Notes: generated by a model not told the origin, from the letters alone. Counted from the first letter of the stretch, positions 15,676 to 23,884 are shown. The stretch is DNA of 31,103 nt from Rhodospirillales bacterium (GCA_018648445.1 JABGRG010000044.1:1-31103); one strand, 5' to 3'. Numbers and translations are program-made.

Positions 15676-16911
15676 TTGTCCGGCAATGTGATCCTCGATG
15701 TTGAATTTACCCGATCTTTCTTTCCGGCGCTGAACGAATCCTGGTCGTTTTTGGAAAACGCGGGAGGCACCCTTGTTCCGACCACGGTGGTCAACCGTGT
15801 CGCCGCCTATATGACGGAAACGCAAGTGCAGCCGGGAACCGAATTCGACGCCTCGCGCATTGCCGCCGAACGCATGGAAGAGGGCCGCGAATTTATGGCC
15901 GCCATGATCAACGCGAAAGCCGGCGAAATCGCCATTGGTCCATCGACCACCAACAATGTGTACGTGCTGGCCAACGCCCTGCGGCCCTGGTTCGCCGACG
16001 GTGACGAGGTGATTGTCACAAACGTCGATCACGAGGCCAACAACGGCGCGTGGCGGCGCTATGCCGACACCGGCCTCAGCGTACGCGAATGGCGCATGGA
16101 TTCCGAAACCTGCGAACTGCGGATCGAGGATTTGCAGGCCCTTCTGACTGACCGCACCCGGTTGGTTTGCTTCACGGCGTGCTCCAATATCATCGGAACC
16201 GTCAACGACGTGGCCGCCATTGCAAAACTGGTTCATGACGCGGGCGCGCTGGTCTGCGTGGACGGCGTTGCCTTCACGCCGCACCGGGCCGTGGACGTCA
16301 AGGAACTGGACGTCGATTTCTATCTTTACAGCATTTACAAGGTGTTCGGCCCCCATGCGGCGGTCCTCTATGGAAAACCCGAACATCTGGCGCGCCTGGA
16401 AAACCAGAACCACTATTTCGTCGACGGAAATCCGTATCTGATGCTCAGCCCCGGTGGCCCGAACCACGAGTTGACGGCAGGCGCGGTCGGCGTTTCCGAT
16501 TATTTCGACGTGCTTTACGATCATCACTTCGGCGATGAACCAACGGATATCCGAAAAAAGATGGAGCGATTGTTCGGCCTTTTCGCCGATCATGAGGCTC
16601 GGCTTTCAGCCCCGCTGGTGCAGTATCTTTCGGCCAAACCTGGCCTGCGCCTTTTCGGATTGTCCACGGCGGATATGGAAAAACGTGTCGCCGTATTTTC
16701 GTTCGTGGCCGATGGGCGTGATTCGACCGAGATCGCCACACGCATGCAAAATAAAGGCGCGGGCCTGCGTTCCGGGGATTTCTATGCCGCACGTTGCATT
16801 GACGGGCTGGGGGTCAGGCCCCAGAATGGCGTTATCAGAGCGTCTCTGGTCCACTACAATACGCCCGCCGACGTCGAACGGTTGATTGAATGCCTCGATG
16901 AAGAGGTTTGA
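15676..16911 (+). CDS. Class V aminotransferase (cysteine desulfurase / selenocysteine lyase-like)
   Basis: This 411-residue PLP enzyme of aminotransferase class V has the SufS/isopenicillin-N-epimerase-like layout. Features are SWSFLENAGGTLVP near the N-terminus, GPSTTNNVYVLANAL, the VDHEANNGAW segment whose His119 stacks on PLP, Asp196 (VCVDGVAFTPH) and the PLP-binding Lys222 in YSIYKVFGPH. The TTG at 15676 is supported by AGGAG seven bases upstream; the nearby ATG at 15669 is out of frame. No sulfur-carrier or Fe-S assembly genes are adjacent, so a dedicated housekeeping desulfurase is unlikely. The reaction could be desulfuration, beta-elimination or racemisation of an amino acid. The ABC ATPase gene follows after 19 bases. 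Confidence 0.87.
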   Translation: MSGNVILDVEFTRSFFPALNESWSFLENAGGTLVPTTVVNRVAAYMTETQVQPGTEFDASRIAAERMEEGREFMAAMINAKAGEIAIGPSTTNNVYVLANALRPWFADGDEVIVTNVDHEANNGAWRRYADTGLSVREWRMDSETCELRIEDLQALLTDRTRLVCFTACSNIIGTVNDVAAIAKLVHDAGALVCVDGVAFTPHRAVDVKELDVDFYLYSIYKVFGPHAAVLYGKPEHLARLENQNHYFVDGNPYLMLSPGGPNHELTAGAVGVSDYFDVLYDHHFGDEPTDIRKKMERLFGLFADHEARLSAPLVQYLSAKPGLRLFGLSTADMEKRVAVFSFVADGRDSTEIATRMQNKGAGLRSGDFYAARCIDGLGVRPQNGVIRASLVHYNTPADVERLIECLDEEV

Positions 16912-16930
16912 ATATGGGAGATAAGACATC

Positions 16931-17704
16931 GTGACCGATAAAAAACCAGCCTTGGCCGTTCAGGGTGTTCACAAGAGGTTCGGCGAGCTTGAGGTTCTGA
17001 AGGGCATCGACCTTTGGGCCAAGGAACACGATGTCATCTCGATCATCGGCGCCAGCGGGTCGGGCAAAAGCACCTTTCTTCGCTGCATCAACCTGCTGGA
17101 AATACCCGACGCGGGACGCATCGAGGTCGATGGCGAGTTGATCGAAATGCACACCCTGAAGGACGGGCGCTACGTACCCGCCAGCCAGAAGCAGGTTGAT
17201 CGCATCCGCGCCAGCGTCGGCATGGTCTTTCAGAACTTCAATCTGTGGGCCCACATGACGATTCTCGAAAATGTGATCGAGGCCCCGGTTCACGTTCTGA
17301 AAATGCCCAAGGAGGCCGCCATCGAGAAGGCCGAGGCGTTGTTGGAAAAAGTGGGAATCGCCGATAAGCGGCACCACTACCCGTCGCAGCTTTCCGGCGG
17401 CCAGCAACAGCGGTGCGCCATCGCCCGTACCCTGGCCATGGACCCCAAATTGTTGCTGTTTGATGAAGCGACCTCGGCTCTGGACCCCGAACTGGTGGGC
17501 GAGGTGCTAAAGGTTATTCGAGATCTTGCCGAGGAAGGTCGGACCATGATTATGGTCACCCATGAAATGGGTTTCGCTCGCGAAGTTTCGGACGAAATCG
17601 TCTTCCTTCATCAGGGAAAAGTCGAGGAACAGGGGCCGCCTTCGCAGGTGTTTGGGAACCCCGGTTCCGAGCGTTGCCGTCAATTCCTGGCCAGCACGCT
17701 TTGA
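16931..17704 (+). CDS. ABC transporter ATP-binding protein, polar amino acid (HisP/GlnQ) type, orphan
   Basis: This 257-residue ATPase is complete: Walker A GASGSGKST (residues 40-48), Q-loop Gln101 (VFQNFNLWAHMTILEN), signature LSGGQQQR (154-161), Walker B LLLFDEATSALDPE (174-187) and the switch histidine in MVTHEMGFA. The long insert before the Q-loop and the NLWAHMT text are typical of HisP/OccP-type importers for basic amino acids or opines. The GTG at 16931 is the start, with GGGAG about ten bases before. No permease or binding-protein genes adjoin it. The gene before is an aminotransferase and the next, 135 bp on, is a TTT binding protein. It may power permeases encoded elsewhere. Confidence 0.92.
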   Translation: MTDKKPALAVQGVHKRFGELEVLKGIDLWAKEHDVISIIGASGSGKSTFLRCINLLEIPDAGRIEVDGELIEMHTLKDGRYVPASQKQVDRIRASVGMVFQNFNLWAHMTILENVIEAPVHVLKMPKEAAIEKAEALLEKVGIADKRHHYPSQLSGGQQQRCAIARTLAMDPKLLLFDEATSALDPELVGEVLKVIRDLAEEGRTMIMVTHEMGFAREVSDEIVFLHQGKVEEQGPPSQVFGNPGSERCRQFLASTL

Positions 17705-17839
17705 CACCCTGGAACTTCTCGCTTCGGCTTGACTGACCCCAATACTTCGGTCATCCTAACTACTTGGTTGATTTCGTTTTTCGGGCGTTCGGTCCATTTA
17801 TTTGGTCGGCGGGCGCCTTTCATTGGCAGGGAGAAAAAA

Positions 17840-18841
17840 ATGAGGAAACTTGGCTTGATGGCAGCCTTTGCCGCCGGCACGATGATTGCCTTCGGCGGTG
17901 TGGCGGCGGCCGAATGGAAACCTAATAAACCCATTCGCATTATCGTTCCTTGGGGCGCGGGCGGCTCGACGGATCAGCAGGTCCGAGCGATTGCTCCGGT
18001 GCTTGAAGAAGGCCTCGGCCAAAAGGTCGTGGTCGTCAACCAGGGCGGTGGCGGCGGCTCCATCGGCACCAAGAGCGCGTTGGATGCCAAGAAAGATGGC
18101 TATACCTGGACTGCGGGTGCGGTCAAGGATCTGGCCACCTATCCGGTTACCGGCAAGCTCGACACCAAAGTGCAGGACTGGCACCTGTATTTCACCATCG
18201 CCAACATGACCCTCGTTTCGGTGCATCCGGATGCGCCCTACAAGGACTTCGGCGATTTCCTCAAGGCCATGAAGTCCAATCCGAGCTCTGTTTCCGTGGC
18301 GACGGCGGGCGTGCCTTCGTCCGGTCATTCGGCGATCGAAGCCATCAAGACGGCTGCCGGCGGCGACTACAAGCTCGTCAACTATGACGGCGGCAACCCG
18401 GCGGTGAAGGCCACCGTTTCCGGCGAAACCGTTGCAGTTCCGCAGCTGCTCAGCGAACAGATTGAATTCATCCGCGCCAAGAGGCTCCGTCCGCTGGCCG
18501 TGTTGAAGGGTGACACGCTGAACATCGACGGCTACGGCGAAGTTCCGTCGATCACCAAGTGGATCCCCGACTTCAAGGCCGGTCCGATCCATTTCGGCAT
18601 CTGGGCTCCCAAGGGAATCCCCGCCGATGTGGTCGCGAAGATGGACAAGATTTGGGCCAAAGTCGCCGTCTCTAAGGTGCTCAAGGACTATGCCTACAAG
18701 AAGGGCCTGGCGGTGACGCCGTACTTCGGTAAAGAAGCCCTTGATCGTGCCATGCCGGTGATTGCGGCGACGGCGTGGGGATATCAGGCTGCCGGTAAGG
18801 CCGTCGTGAGCCCCGACACGGTCGGTATTCCGAAACCGTAA
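17840..18841 (+). CDS. tctC: TTT transporter periplasmic binding protein (TctC/Bug family)
   Basis: This 333-residue secreted protein has a signal peptide (MRKLGLMAAFAAG...GVAAA, cleavage near residue 24) and the Bug-family mature fold beginning with KPIRIIVPWGAGGSTDQQVR. Members bind carboxylates such as citrate, tartrate or aromatic acids in the periplasm and hand them to TctA/TctB. The loop that usually reads N-x-P-G-A-G-G is NQGGGGGS here, so the ligand pocket may differ from citrate binders. The ATG at 17840 follows AGGGAG and starts the signal peptide correctly. It heads the nine-gene operon. The 135 bp in front hold a TTGACT at 17729 but no convincing -10 box. Confidence 0.9.
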   Translation: MRKLGLMAAFAAGTMIAFGGVAAAEWKPNKPIRIIVPWGAGGSTDQQVRAIAPVLEEGLGQKVVVVNQGGGGGSIGTKSALDAKKDGYTWTAGAVKDLATYPVTGKLDTKVQDWHLYFTIANMTLVSVHPDAPYKDFGDFLKAMKSNPSSVSVATAGVPSSGHSAIEAIKTAAGGDYKLVNYDGGNPAVKATVSGETVAVPQLLSEQIEFIRAKRLRPLAVLKGDTLNIDGYGEVPSITKWIPDFKAGPIHFGIWAPKGIPADVVAKMDKIWAKVAVSKVLKDYAYKKGLAVTPYFGKEALDRAMPVIAATAWGYQAAGKAVVSPDTVGIPKP

Positions 18842-18858
18842 GACTTACATCGTTGCGG

Positions 18859-18896
18859 GTGGGCGGATCCGCTGGTACGGGTCCGCCCACTTTTTA
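18859..18896 (+). terminator. Intrinsic terminator-like hairpin between tctC and tctB
   Basis: A 12-bp stem, 18859-18870 with 18879-18890 (one G-T pair), is closed by an eight-base loop and followed by TTTTTATATT. It lies 18 bases after the tctC stop and 29 before the tctB start. This is likely a partial terminator or a 3'-end stabiliser that gives more binding protein than membrane subunits, a common arrangement for transport operons. Confidence 0.75.
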
Positions 18897-18918
18897 TATT
18901 CAGGTTCTGGAGTCAGTC

Positions 18919-19443
18919 ATGCAGCCGGAAAAACCGGATACCATGACCAAAGCCGATTTTTTGACGGGGATCGTACTGGTCGCATTTTCGGCGATGGTTG
19001 CGGTCGAATCGTGGCGTATGGAGCGTTTCGAGGATCTCAACGTCAACCCCTACAGCGTGCCCGGCATCGTTCCCGGCATTCTTGCGGTCATTATCATGAT
19101 CCTGGGCGGGGTTCTAATCGCGCGTTCCGTATTCAATGGCGGACATCGGCTGGGCTGGACCGCAGGGTCGGTTAAATCGACCCTGATTTCGCCGGAGAAT
19201 AAACGGCTGTTTTTTGCCGTTTTCCTGACTGTCGGCTATGGCGGAGGGTTGATCGGCTCGGTTCCTTACTGGTTGGCGACGTTCCTTTTCGTTTTTCTGT
19301 TTATCTTGGTTTTCGATTTGCAATCCGCAATGACGCAGGCGCGTAAGCTGCGTGTCGTGGTCGTCGGGTTTGTGGTGGCGGCGGTGACTTCGGGTTTGGT
19401 GACATGGGTTTTCACCGAGGCGTTTTTGGTCACGCTTCCATAA
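18919..19443 (+). CDS. tctB: TTT transporter small membrane subunit TctB
   Basis: This 174-residue integral membrane protein has about four helices: DFLTGIVLVAFSAMVAVES, the PGIVPGILAVIIMILGGVLIA segment, a central FFAVFLTVGYG plus WLATFLFVFLFILVF pair, and a C-terminal VVVVGFVVAAVTSGLVTWVF. Length and layout fit the TctB/DUF1468 subunit that pairs with TctA. The ATG at 18919 is chosen because it follows CTGGAGT and the hairpin. The frame is open further upstream but that part would lie in the terminator. The role is structural in the secondary, ion-driven importer. Confidence 0.87.
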   Translation: MQPEKPDTMTKADFLTGIVLVAFSAMVAVESWRMERFEDLNVNPYSVPGIVPGILAVIIMILGGVLIARSVFNGGHRLGWTAGSVKSTLISPENKRLFFAVFLTVGYGGGLIGSVPYWLATFLFVFLFILVFDLQSAMTQARKLRVVVVGFVVAAVTSGLVTWVFTEAFLVTLP

Positions 19444-19479
19444 GAGGCCTAGTCACGGTTGGCGTAAGGGATATTCGCT

Positions 19480-21003
19480 TTGCTTCAAAATCTTGCTTCG
19501 CTTGCTGATGCCATTGCCGGGTTTGCTTCGCTGGAAGCCCTGTTCCATGTGACGTGGGCGACGGTTCTCGGGATTGTTATTGGGTCATTGCCGGGATTGA
19601 CCGCGACCATGGGCGTCGCCCTGATGACCACACTGACTTACAAACTTCCGCATGATCTGGCGATCCTGGTGCTGGTCTGCATGTATGTGGGGGCCATTTA
19701 CGGCGGCAGCCGCACGGCTATTTTGCTCAACATTCCGGGGACACCCGCCAGCGCCGCGACCACGCTGGACGGCTTTCCGCTGGCCCGTGCCGGGCAGGCC
19801 GGTCGGGCCATGGGCATCGCCACGTCGGGCTCGGTTCTGGGCAGCATTATCGGTATGATCTTTCTGGCCATTCTTGCGCCCGAACTGGCCGACTATGCCT
19901 TGCAATTCCAATCCTACGAGTTTTTCTGGCTGGCCATTTTCGGTGTCGTCATTTCCGGCCACCTGACTGCGTTGGACGATCCAATTAAGGGATGGATCGC
20001 CGGTTTTCTGGGGCTGTTGGTCGCCATGGTCGGCCGCGAGGCCATCCATTCTTACGACCGCTTCAGCTACGATGTCGTCGAGTTGACCGGTGGTTTCAAT
20101 CTGATCCCCGCCATGGTTGGCGCGTTCGGCTTTGCCGAAGTGCTTTCGGTCATGCGAAGTCGTGCCGCCAAATTGGTCGACAAAAGCTCGGACAGCATCA
20201 TCCCCAAGATCGGCGAGGTTCTGAAGCATTGGCGCACAATTTTGCGCAGCGGGGTCATCGGTACGACCGTTGGCATTATTCCCGGTGTTGGCGAGGATAT
20301 CGGCGCGTGGGTTTCCTATGCCGCCGCGCGCCGTGCCAGCAAGAACAAGGAAGAGTACGGCAAGGGTTCCATCGAGGGCCTGATGGCTGCCGAAACCGGA
20401 AACAGCGCCGCCGTTCCCGGCGCGCTTATTCCGGTTCTGACGTTGGGTATTCCCGGTTCCGCCCCGGCGGCCGTTCTTCTGGCCGCGATGCTGATTCACG
20501 GCATCATTCCGGGGCCGATGATCATGTTCGAATCGCCCGGCTTCATTCAGGAAGTCGTGGCCATGGTGCTGTTTGCTTCAATAGCGATTTTGATCTTTGG
20601 GTTGTCGTTGACGCGGATCCTTTTGTTCCTGCTTGCGGTTCCGCGCGAAAAGCTGATGCCCATCGTGTTCGTACTGTGCGCCGTTGGGTCCTACGCTATC
20701 ACCAACCGGCTGTTCGACGTTTGGGTGATGATGGGTTTCGGGCTGGTCGGTTTCGTCCTGCGTGAAATGAAATACCCAATGGCGCCGCTTGTGCTGGGCA
20801 TCATCCTGGGAAAAATTTTGGATGACAACCTGCGCCGCAGTCTGGTTCTGACCGACGGCGAATTGCTGCCGCTGTTTACCCGGCCCATCTGCGCCGTTAT
20901 CTGGATTGTCACCCTGGCCACGATCGTTATGAGCATCGATAGCATCCGCAATCCCATTATGGGTGTGTTCCGCCGTATCTTGCCGGGCAAGCGGTCGAAC
21001 TGA
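19480..21003 (+). CDS. tctA: TTT transporter large membrane subunit TctA
   Basis: This 507-residue protein has roughly twelve membrane helices and the TctA family repeats. The first half has GIVIGSLPGLTATMGVALM and YGGSRTAILLNIPGTPASAATTLDG; the second half has IPGVGEDIGAWVSYAAAR and the matching ALIPVLTLGIPGSAPAAVLL. These glycine/proline-rich loops form the substrate path. The TTG at 19480 is taken as start, with GTAAGGGA about ten bases upstream. It is 36 bp after tctB. With TctC it makes a complete importer for a carboxylate whose identity should match the enzymes encoded downstream. Confidence 0.92.
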   Translation: MLQNLASLADAIAGFASLEALFHVTWATVLGIVIGSLPGLTATMGVALMTTLTYKLPHDLAILVLVCMYVGAIYGGSRTAILLNIPGTPASAATTLDGFPLARAGQAGRAMGIATSGSVLGSIIGMIFLAILAPELADYALQFQSYEFFWLAIFGVVISGHLTALDDPIKGWIAGFLGLLVAMVGREAIHSYDRFSYDVVELTGGFNLIPAMVGAFGFAEVLSVMRSRAAKLVDKSSDSIIPKIGEVLKHWRTILRSGVIGTTVGIIPGVGEDIGAWVSYAAARRASKNKEEYGKGSIEGLMAAETGNSAAVPGALIPVLTLGIPGSAPAAVLLAAMLIHGIIPGPMIMFESPGFIQEVVAMVLFASIAILIFGLSLTRILLFLLAVPREKLMPIVFVLCAVGSYAITNRLFDVWVMMGFGLVGFVLREMKYPMAPLVLGIILGKILDDNLRRSLVLTDGELLPLFTRPICAVIWIVTLATIVMSIDSIRNPIMGVFRRILPGKRSN

Positions 21004-21029
21004 GCAAAAATAGTGGAGGGAGCTAATCC

Positions 21030-21854
21030 ATGCGGATCGCGCTTTGCAACGAAGTCATCCGCGAGATGGACTTTGCCGCTCAATGCGAGTTTGCCGCCAA
21101 ACTGGGATATGACGGGCTGGAAGTCGCGCCCTTCACCCTCGATGAAAACCCGCATCTGTTATCGGCCAGCCGGCGGACGGAAATTCGCCGCGCTGCTGAA
21201 GACGCCGGGATCGCCATTACTGGTCTGCACTGGCTTTTGATTACGCCGGAAGGCCTTTCCCTGAATTCGCCGGATGACGCCTTGCGGGCGCGCACCGTTG
21301 ATGTCATGGAACGGCTGGTTGGCCTGTGCGCCGATCTGGGTGGCGAGGTTTTGGTGCATGGATCGCCCAAGCAACGATCCGTTCCCGAAGGCGAAGACCC
21401 GGCACCCTGGCTGGCAAGAACGTTTGACACACTGCGCGCCGCGGCCCGCGCCGCCGAGAGCGCGGGCGTCACTTATTGCATCGAACCCTTGAACAGCACC
21501 GAGACAAATTTTGTCACGACCATCGCCGAGGCTGTTCGGGTGGTTGATGAAATCGGCAGTCCGGCCTTGCGCACCATGATCGACAACAAGGCCGCCACAC
21601 CCATGGAAGATCTGCCGGTTCCCGATCTCATCGACAAATGGCTGCCCACTGGCAAGATTGGGCACATTCATTTGAATGACACGAACCTGCGCGCGCCGGG
21701 GCAGGGGGAAGACAGGTTCAGGCCGATCATGGCCGCCTTGAAACGCTGTGAGTACGCGGGTGTCGTGGGAATCGAACCTTTTATCTACGAACCCGACGGC
21801 CCGGCGACGGCGGCGTTTGCCATTGGATATATCCGAGGCGCAATGGAGGATTAG
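21030..21854 (+). CDS. Xylose-isomerase-like TIM-barrel sugar isomerase/epimerase (first copy)
   Basis: This 274-residue AP-endonuclease-2-type TIM barrel is related to hydroxypyruvate isomerase, IolE/IolI and tagatose/psicose epimerases. Candidate divalent-metal ligands are Glu152 (YCIEPLN), Asp185 (TMIDN), His212 (IGHIHLND) and Glu249 (VGIEPF), in the order expected for the family. The N-terminus MRIALCNEVIREMDFAAQCEF is typical, with GGAGGG upstream of ATG 21030. It lies 26 bp after tctA, so it is likely co-transcribed. It should catalyse aldose-ketose isomerisation, 3-epimerisation or dehydration of a keto-sugar or keto-cyclitol. The precise reaction is unknown. Confidence 0.85.
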   Translation: MRIALCNEVIREMDFAAQCEFAAKLGYDGLEVAPFTLDENPHLLSASRRTEIRRAAEDAGIAITGLHWLLITPEGLSLNSPDDALRARTVDVMERLVGLCADLGGEVLVHGSPKQRSVPEGEDPAPWLARTFDTLRAAARAAESAGVTYCIEPLNSTETNFVTTIAEAVRVVDEIGSPALRTMIDNKAATPMEDLPVPDLIDKWLPTGKIGHIHLNDTNLRAPGQGEDRFRPIMAALKRCEYAGVVGIEPFIYEPDGPATAAFAIGYIRGAMED

Positions 21855-21860
21855 GAGTTA

Positions 21861-21901
21861 TCAACCAGATGGTTGACAAATTGTCCGAGGCCGCGTATTT
21901 G
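21861..21901 (+). promoter_or_regulatory. Candidate internal promoter with overlapping operator palindrome
   Basis: A perfect palindrome, TCAACC-N4-GGTTGA at 21861-21876, overlaps a consensus -35 hexamer TTGACA (21873-21878). A 17-bp spacer leads to TATTTG (21896-21901), a weak -10 box. It lies in the 86-bp gap before the Gfo/Idh gene, the largest gap between enzyme genes of the operon. The layout fits a repressor site controlling an internal promoter. The palindrome could also be a small mRNA hairpin. Confidence 0.4.
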
Positions 21902-21940
21902 ACTTTTCAGGGAATTTGAAAACGAGAAGGAAGCAAGGCC

Positions 21941-23092
21941 ATGGCCGAAAAACGTCTTGGAATTATCATGAATGGGGTGACGGGCCGCATGGGCACGAAC
22001 CAGCACCTCGTTCGTTCCATACAGGAAATTCAGAAAGCGGGTGGCGTTGCCCTGAAGGACGGAACCCGGGTCATGCCCGATCCAATCCTGGTCGGCCGCA
22101 ATGGAGACAAGCTTTCACGTCTGGCGAAGCAAACCGGGGTTGATCGCTGGACGACCGACATTGATGCGGCACTTGCCGACAAGAACGACGAGCTTTTTTT
22201 CGATTCCGCCAGCACCCAGTTGCGCGCCGCCCTTGTCAAAAAAGCCATCGCTGCAGGCAAGCACATCTATGTGGAGAAACCCACCGCCGACACCCTGGAA
22301 GACGCCCTTGAAATCTACCACATGGCCGAAAAGGCCGGGATCAAGCACGGCGTTGTGCAGGACAAGCTCTATCTGCCGGGTCTGTTGAAGCTGAAGATGC
22401 TGCGCGAGGCCAATTATTTCGGACGCATTCTTTCGTGCCGGATCGATTTCGGATACTGGGTTTTTGAAGGCGACCTGCAGGATATCCAGCGCCCCAGCTG
22501 GAACTACCGCAAGAAGGACGGCGGCGGTATCATCCTGGATATGATCCCGCACTGGCGTTACGTGGTGGATAATCTGTTCGGCGAGATCACGGGCATGTTT
22601 TGCATCGGCGCCAACCACATCAAAACCCGTTGGGACGAAGCGGGCGAACCTTATGACGCCGACAGCGACGACGCGGCTTATGCCATTCTGCAATTGAAAG
22701 ACGGGGCTCTCGCCCAGATCAATTTTGACTGGTGTGTGCGCGTGCGCCGCGACGATCTGGTGACTTTCAAGATTGACGGAACTCACGGTTCTGCGGTTGC
22801 CGGTCTGGTCGATTGCTGGATCCAGGATCGGGCCATGACGCCGCGCCCCGTGTGGAACCCCGATACCGCCGAACCCACAGACTATTTCAAGGATTGGCAA
22901 AAGATGCCGACGGTCGCCGAACCGGTAAACGCCTTCAAGATCGAATGGGAAATGTTCATCCGGCATATGTTCGACGATGCGCCGTTCCCGCACGGTCTTC
23001 TGGAAGGGGCAAAGGGATTGCAGTTCGTTGAATTGGCGACCAAGAGCTGGCAGGAAAAAGCCTGGGTCGACGTGCCTGAACTGAAAGGCTGA
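21941..23092 (+). CDS. Gfo/Idh/MocA-family NAD(P)-dependent dehydrogenase
   Basis: This 383-residue protein has the two-domain Gfo/Idh/MocA structure. The Rossmann part starts GIIMNGVTGRMGTNQHLV (from residue 7), and VEKPTAD (111-117) contains the family EKP lysine (Lys113). The C-terminal alpha/beta domain includes DGGGIILDMIPHWRYVVDNLFG, with its conserved His in the active-site region. The glycine motif resembles the G-x-x-G-R-M-G of dihydrodipicolinate reductase more than the usual G-x-G-x-x-G. Members oxidise sugars, inositols or sugar acids, often at C3. I recall close relatives next to DUF993 and isomerase genes in actinobacteria, as here. The ATG at 21941 follows GAAGGA. Substrate unknown. 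Confidence 0.88.
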   Translation: MAEKRLGIIMNGVTGRMGTNQHLVRSIQEIQKAGGVALKDGTRVMPDPILVGRNGDKLSRLAKQTGVDRWTTDIDAALADKNDELFFDSASTQLRAALVKKAIAAGKHIYVEKPTADTLEDALEIYHMAEKAGIKHGVVQDKLYLPGLLKLKMLREANYFGRILSCRIDFGYWVFEGDLQDIQRPSWNYRKKDGGGIILDMIPHWRYVVDNLFGEITGMFCIGANHIKTRWDEAGEPYDADSDDAAYAILQLKDGALAQINFDWCVRVRRDDLVTFKIDGTHGSAVAGLVDCWIQDRAMTPRPVWNPDTAEPTDYFKDWQKMPTVAEPVNAFKIEWEMFIRHMFDDAPFPHGLLEGAKGLQFVELATKSWQEKAWVDVPELKG

Positions 23093-23104
23093 TAGGGGGA
23101 AATC

Positions 23105-23884
23105 ATGGCAGCGCAACGCAAGGTCGCTCTGATCACCGGCGGACGGCGGGGTATAGGTTTTGGCATCGCCAAGTCCCTCGCCGCCGAGAACTGCGATATC
23201 GTGATCTGCGATATTGTCGAGGAAAACGAGGTTCAGCCCGCACTGAAGGAACTGGCCGATCTGGGCGCGCAGACGCTTTATGTGAAGGCTGATATCTCGG
23301 TCGAGGAAGATCGGGCGCGCATGGTCGACACCATCCATGAACGCTTCGGACGACTGAATGTTCTGGTCAACAATGCGGGCGTCGGACCGATCTCGCGTGA
23401 CGATATTCTGGAGGCGACCGAGGAAAGTTTCGAACGCGTCATGGGCATCAATTTGCGCGGGCCGTATTTCCTGACCCAGCGCGTCGCCAATTATATGGCC
23501 GAACAGAAAAAGGCAGACGATGGTTTCGAAGGTTCCATCGTTTTCATCACCTCCGTTTCGTCGACCGTCGCGTCCATCAGCCGTGGCGAATACTGCATGT
23601 CGAAGGCGGGCCTGACCATGGCGGTCAAGCTGTTCGCTGTGCGCATGGCTGAATATGGGATACCGGTCTATGAAATCCGCCCCGGCGTCATCGCCACCGA
23701 GCTGACGGCGGTGGTGAAGGACAAATACGACAAGATGTTCGCCGAGGGACTGGCCCTTCAACCGCGTTGGGGTTTCCCGGAGGATATCGGCAAGGCGGTC
23801 GCCGGATTGGTGCGCGGAGACTTGGCCTATTCGACGGGACAGGTCATCATGATCGACGGTGGAATGCAGATTCAAACGCTGTAG
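23105..23884 (+). CDS. Short-chain dehydrogenase/reductase (classical SDR)
   Basis: This 259-residue classical SDR has the cofactor motif TGGRRGIG (residues 11-18), NNAG (89-92) and the catalytic set Asn116 (GINLRG), Ser150 (ITSVSS), Tyr163 and Lys167 (GEYCMSKAG). The C-terminal SGGM-like end reads TGQVIMIDGGMQIQTL. Asp36 after the second strand (ICDIVE) suggests a preference for NAD(H). It is FabG-like in sequence, but the setting is catabolic, so the substrate is probably a hydroxyl group of a sugar-derived or cyclic intermediate. The start follows GGGGGAAATC, 12 bases after the Gfo/Idh stop. Confidence 0.92.
   Translation: MAAQRKVALITGGRRGIGFGIAKSLAAENCDIVICDIVEENEVQPALKELADLGAQTLYVKADISVEEDRARMVDTIHERFGRLNVLVNNAGVGPISRDDILEATEESFERVMGINLRGPYFLTQRVANYMAEQKKADDGFEGSIVFITSVSSTVASISRGEYCMSKAGLTMAVKLFAVRMAEYGIPVYEIRPGVIATELTAVVKDKYDKMFAEGLALQPRWGFPEDIGKAVAGLVRGDLAYSTGQVIMIDGGMQIQTL

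Noticed and set aside
15520..16593. A 357-codon minus-strand open frame
   Set aside because: It is antisense to the class V aminotransferase, whose PLP lysine and other motifs are intact on the plus strand.
22115..23875. A 586-codon minus-strand open frame
   Set aside because: It is antisense to the Gfo/Idh/MocA and SDR genes, both of which carry complete catalytic motifs; its own sequence shows no domain.
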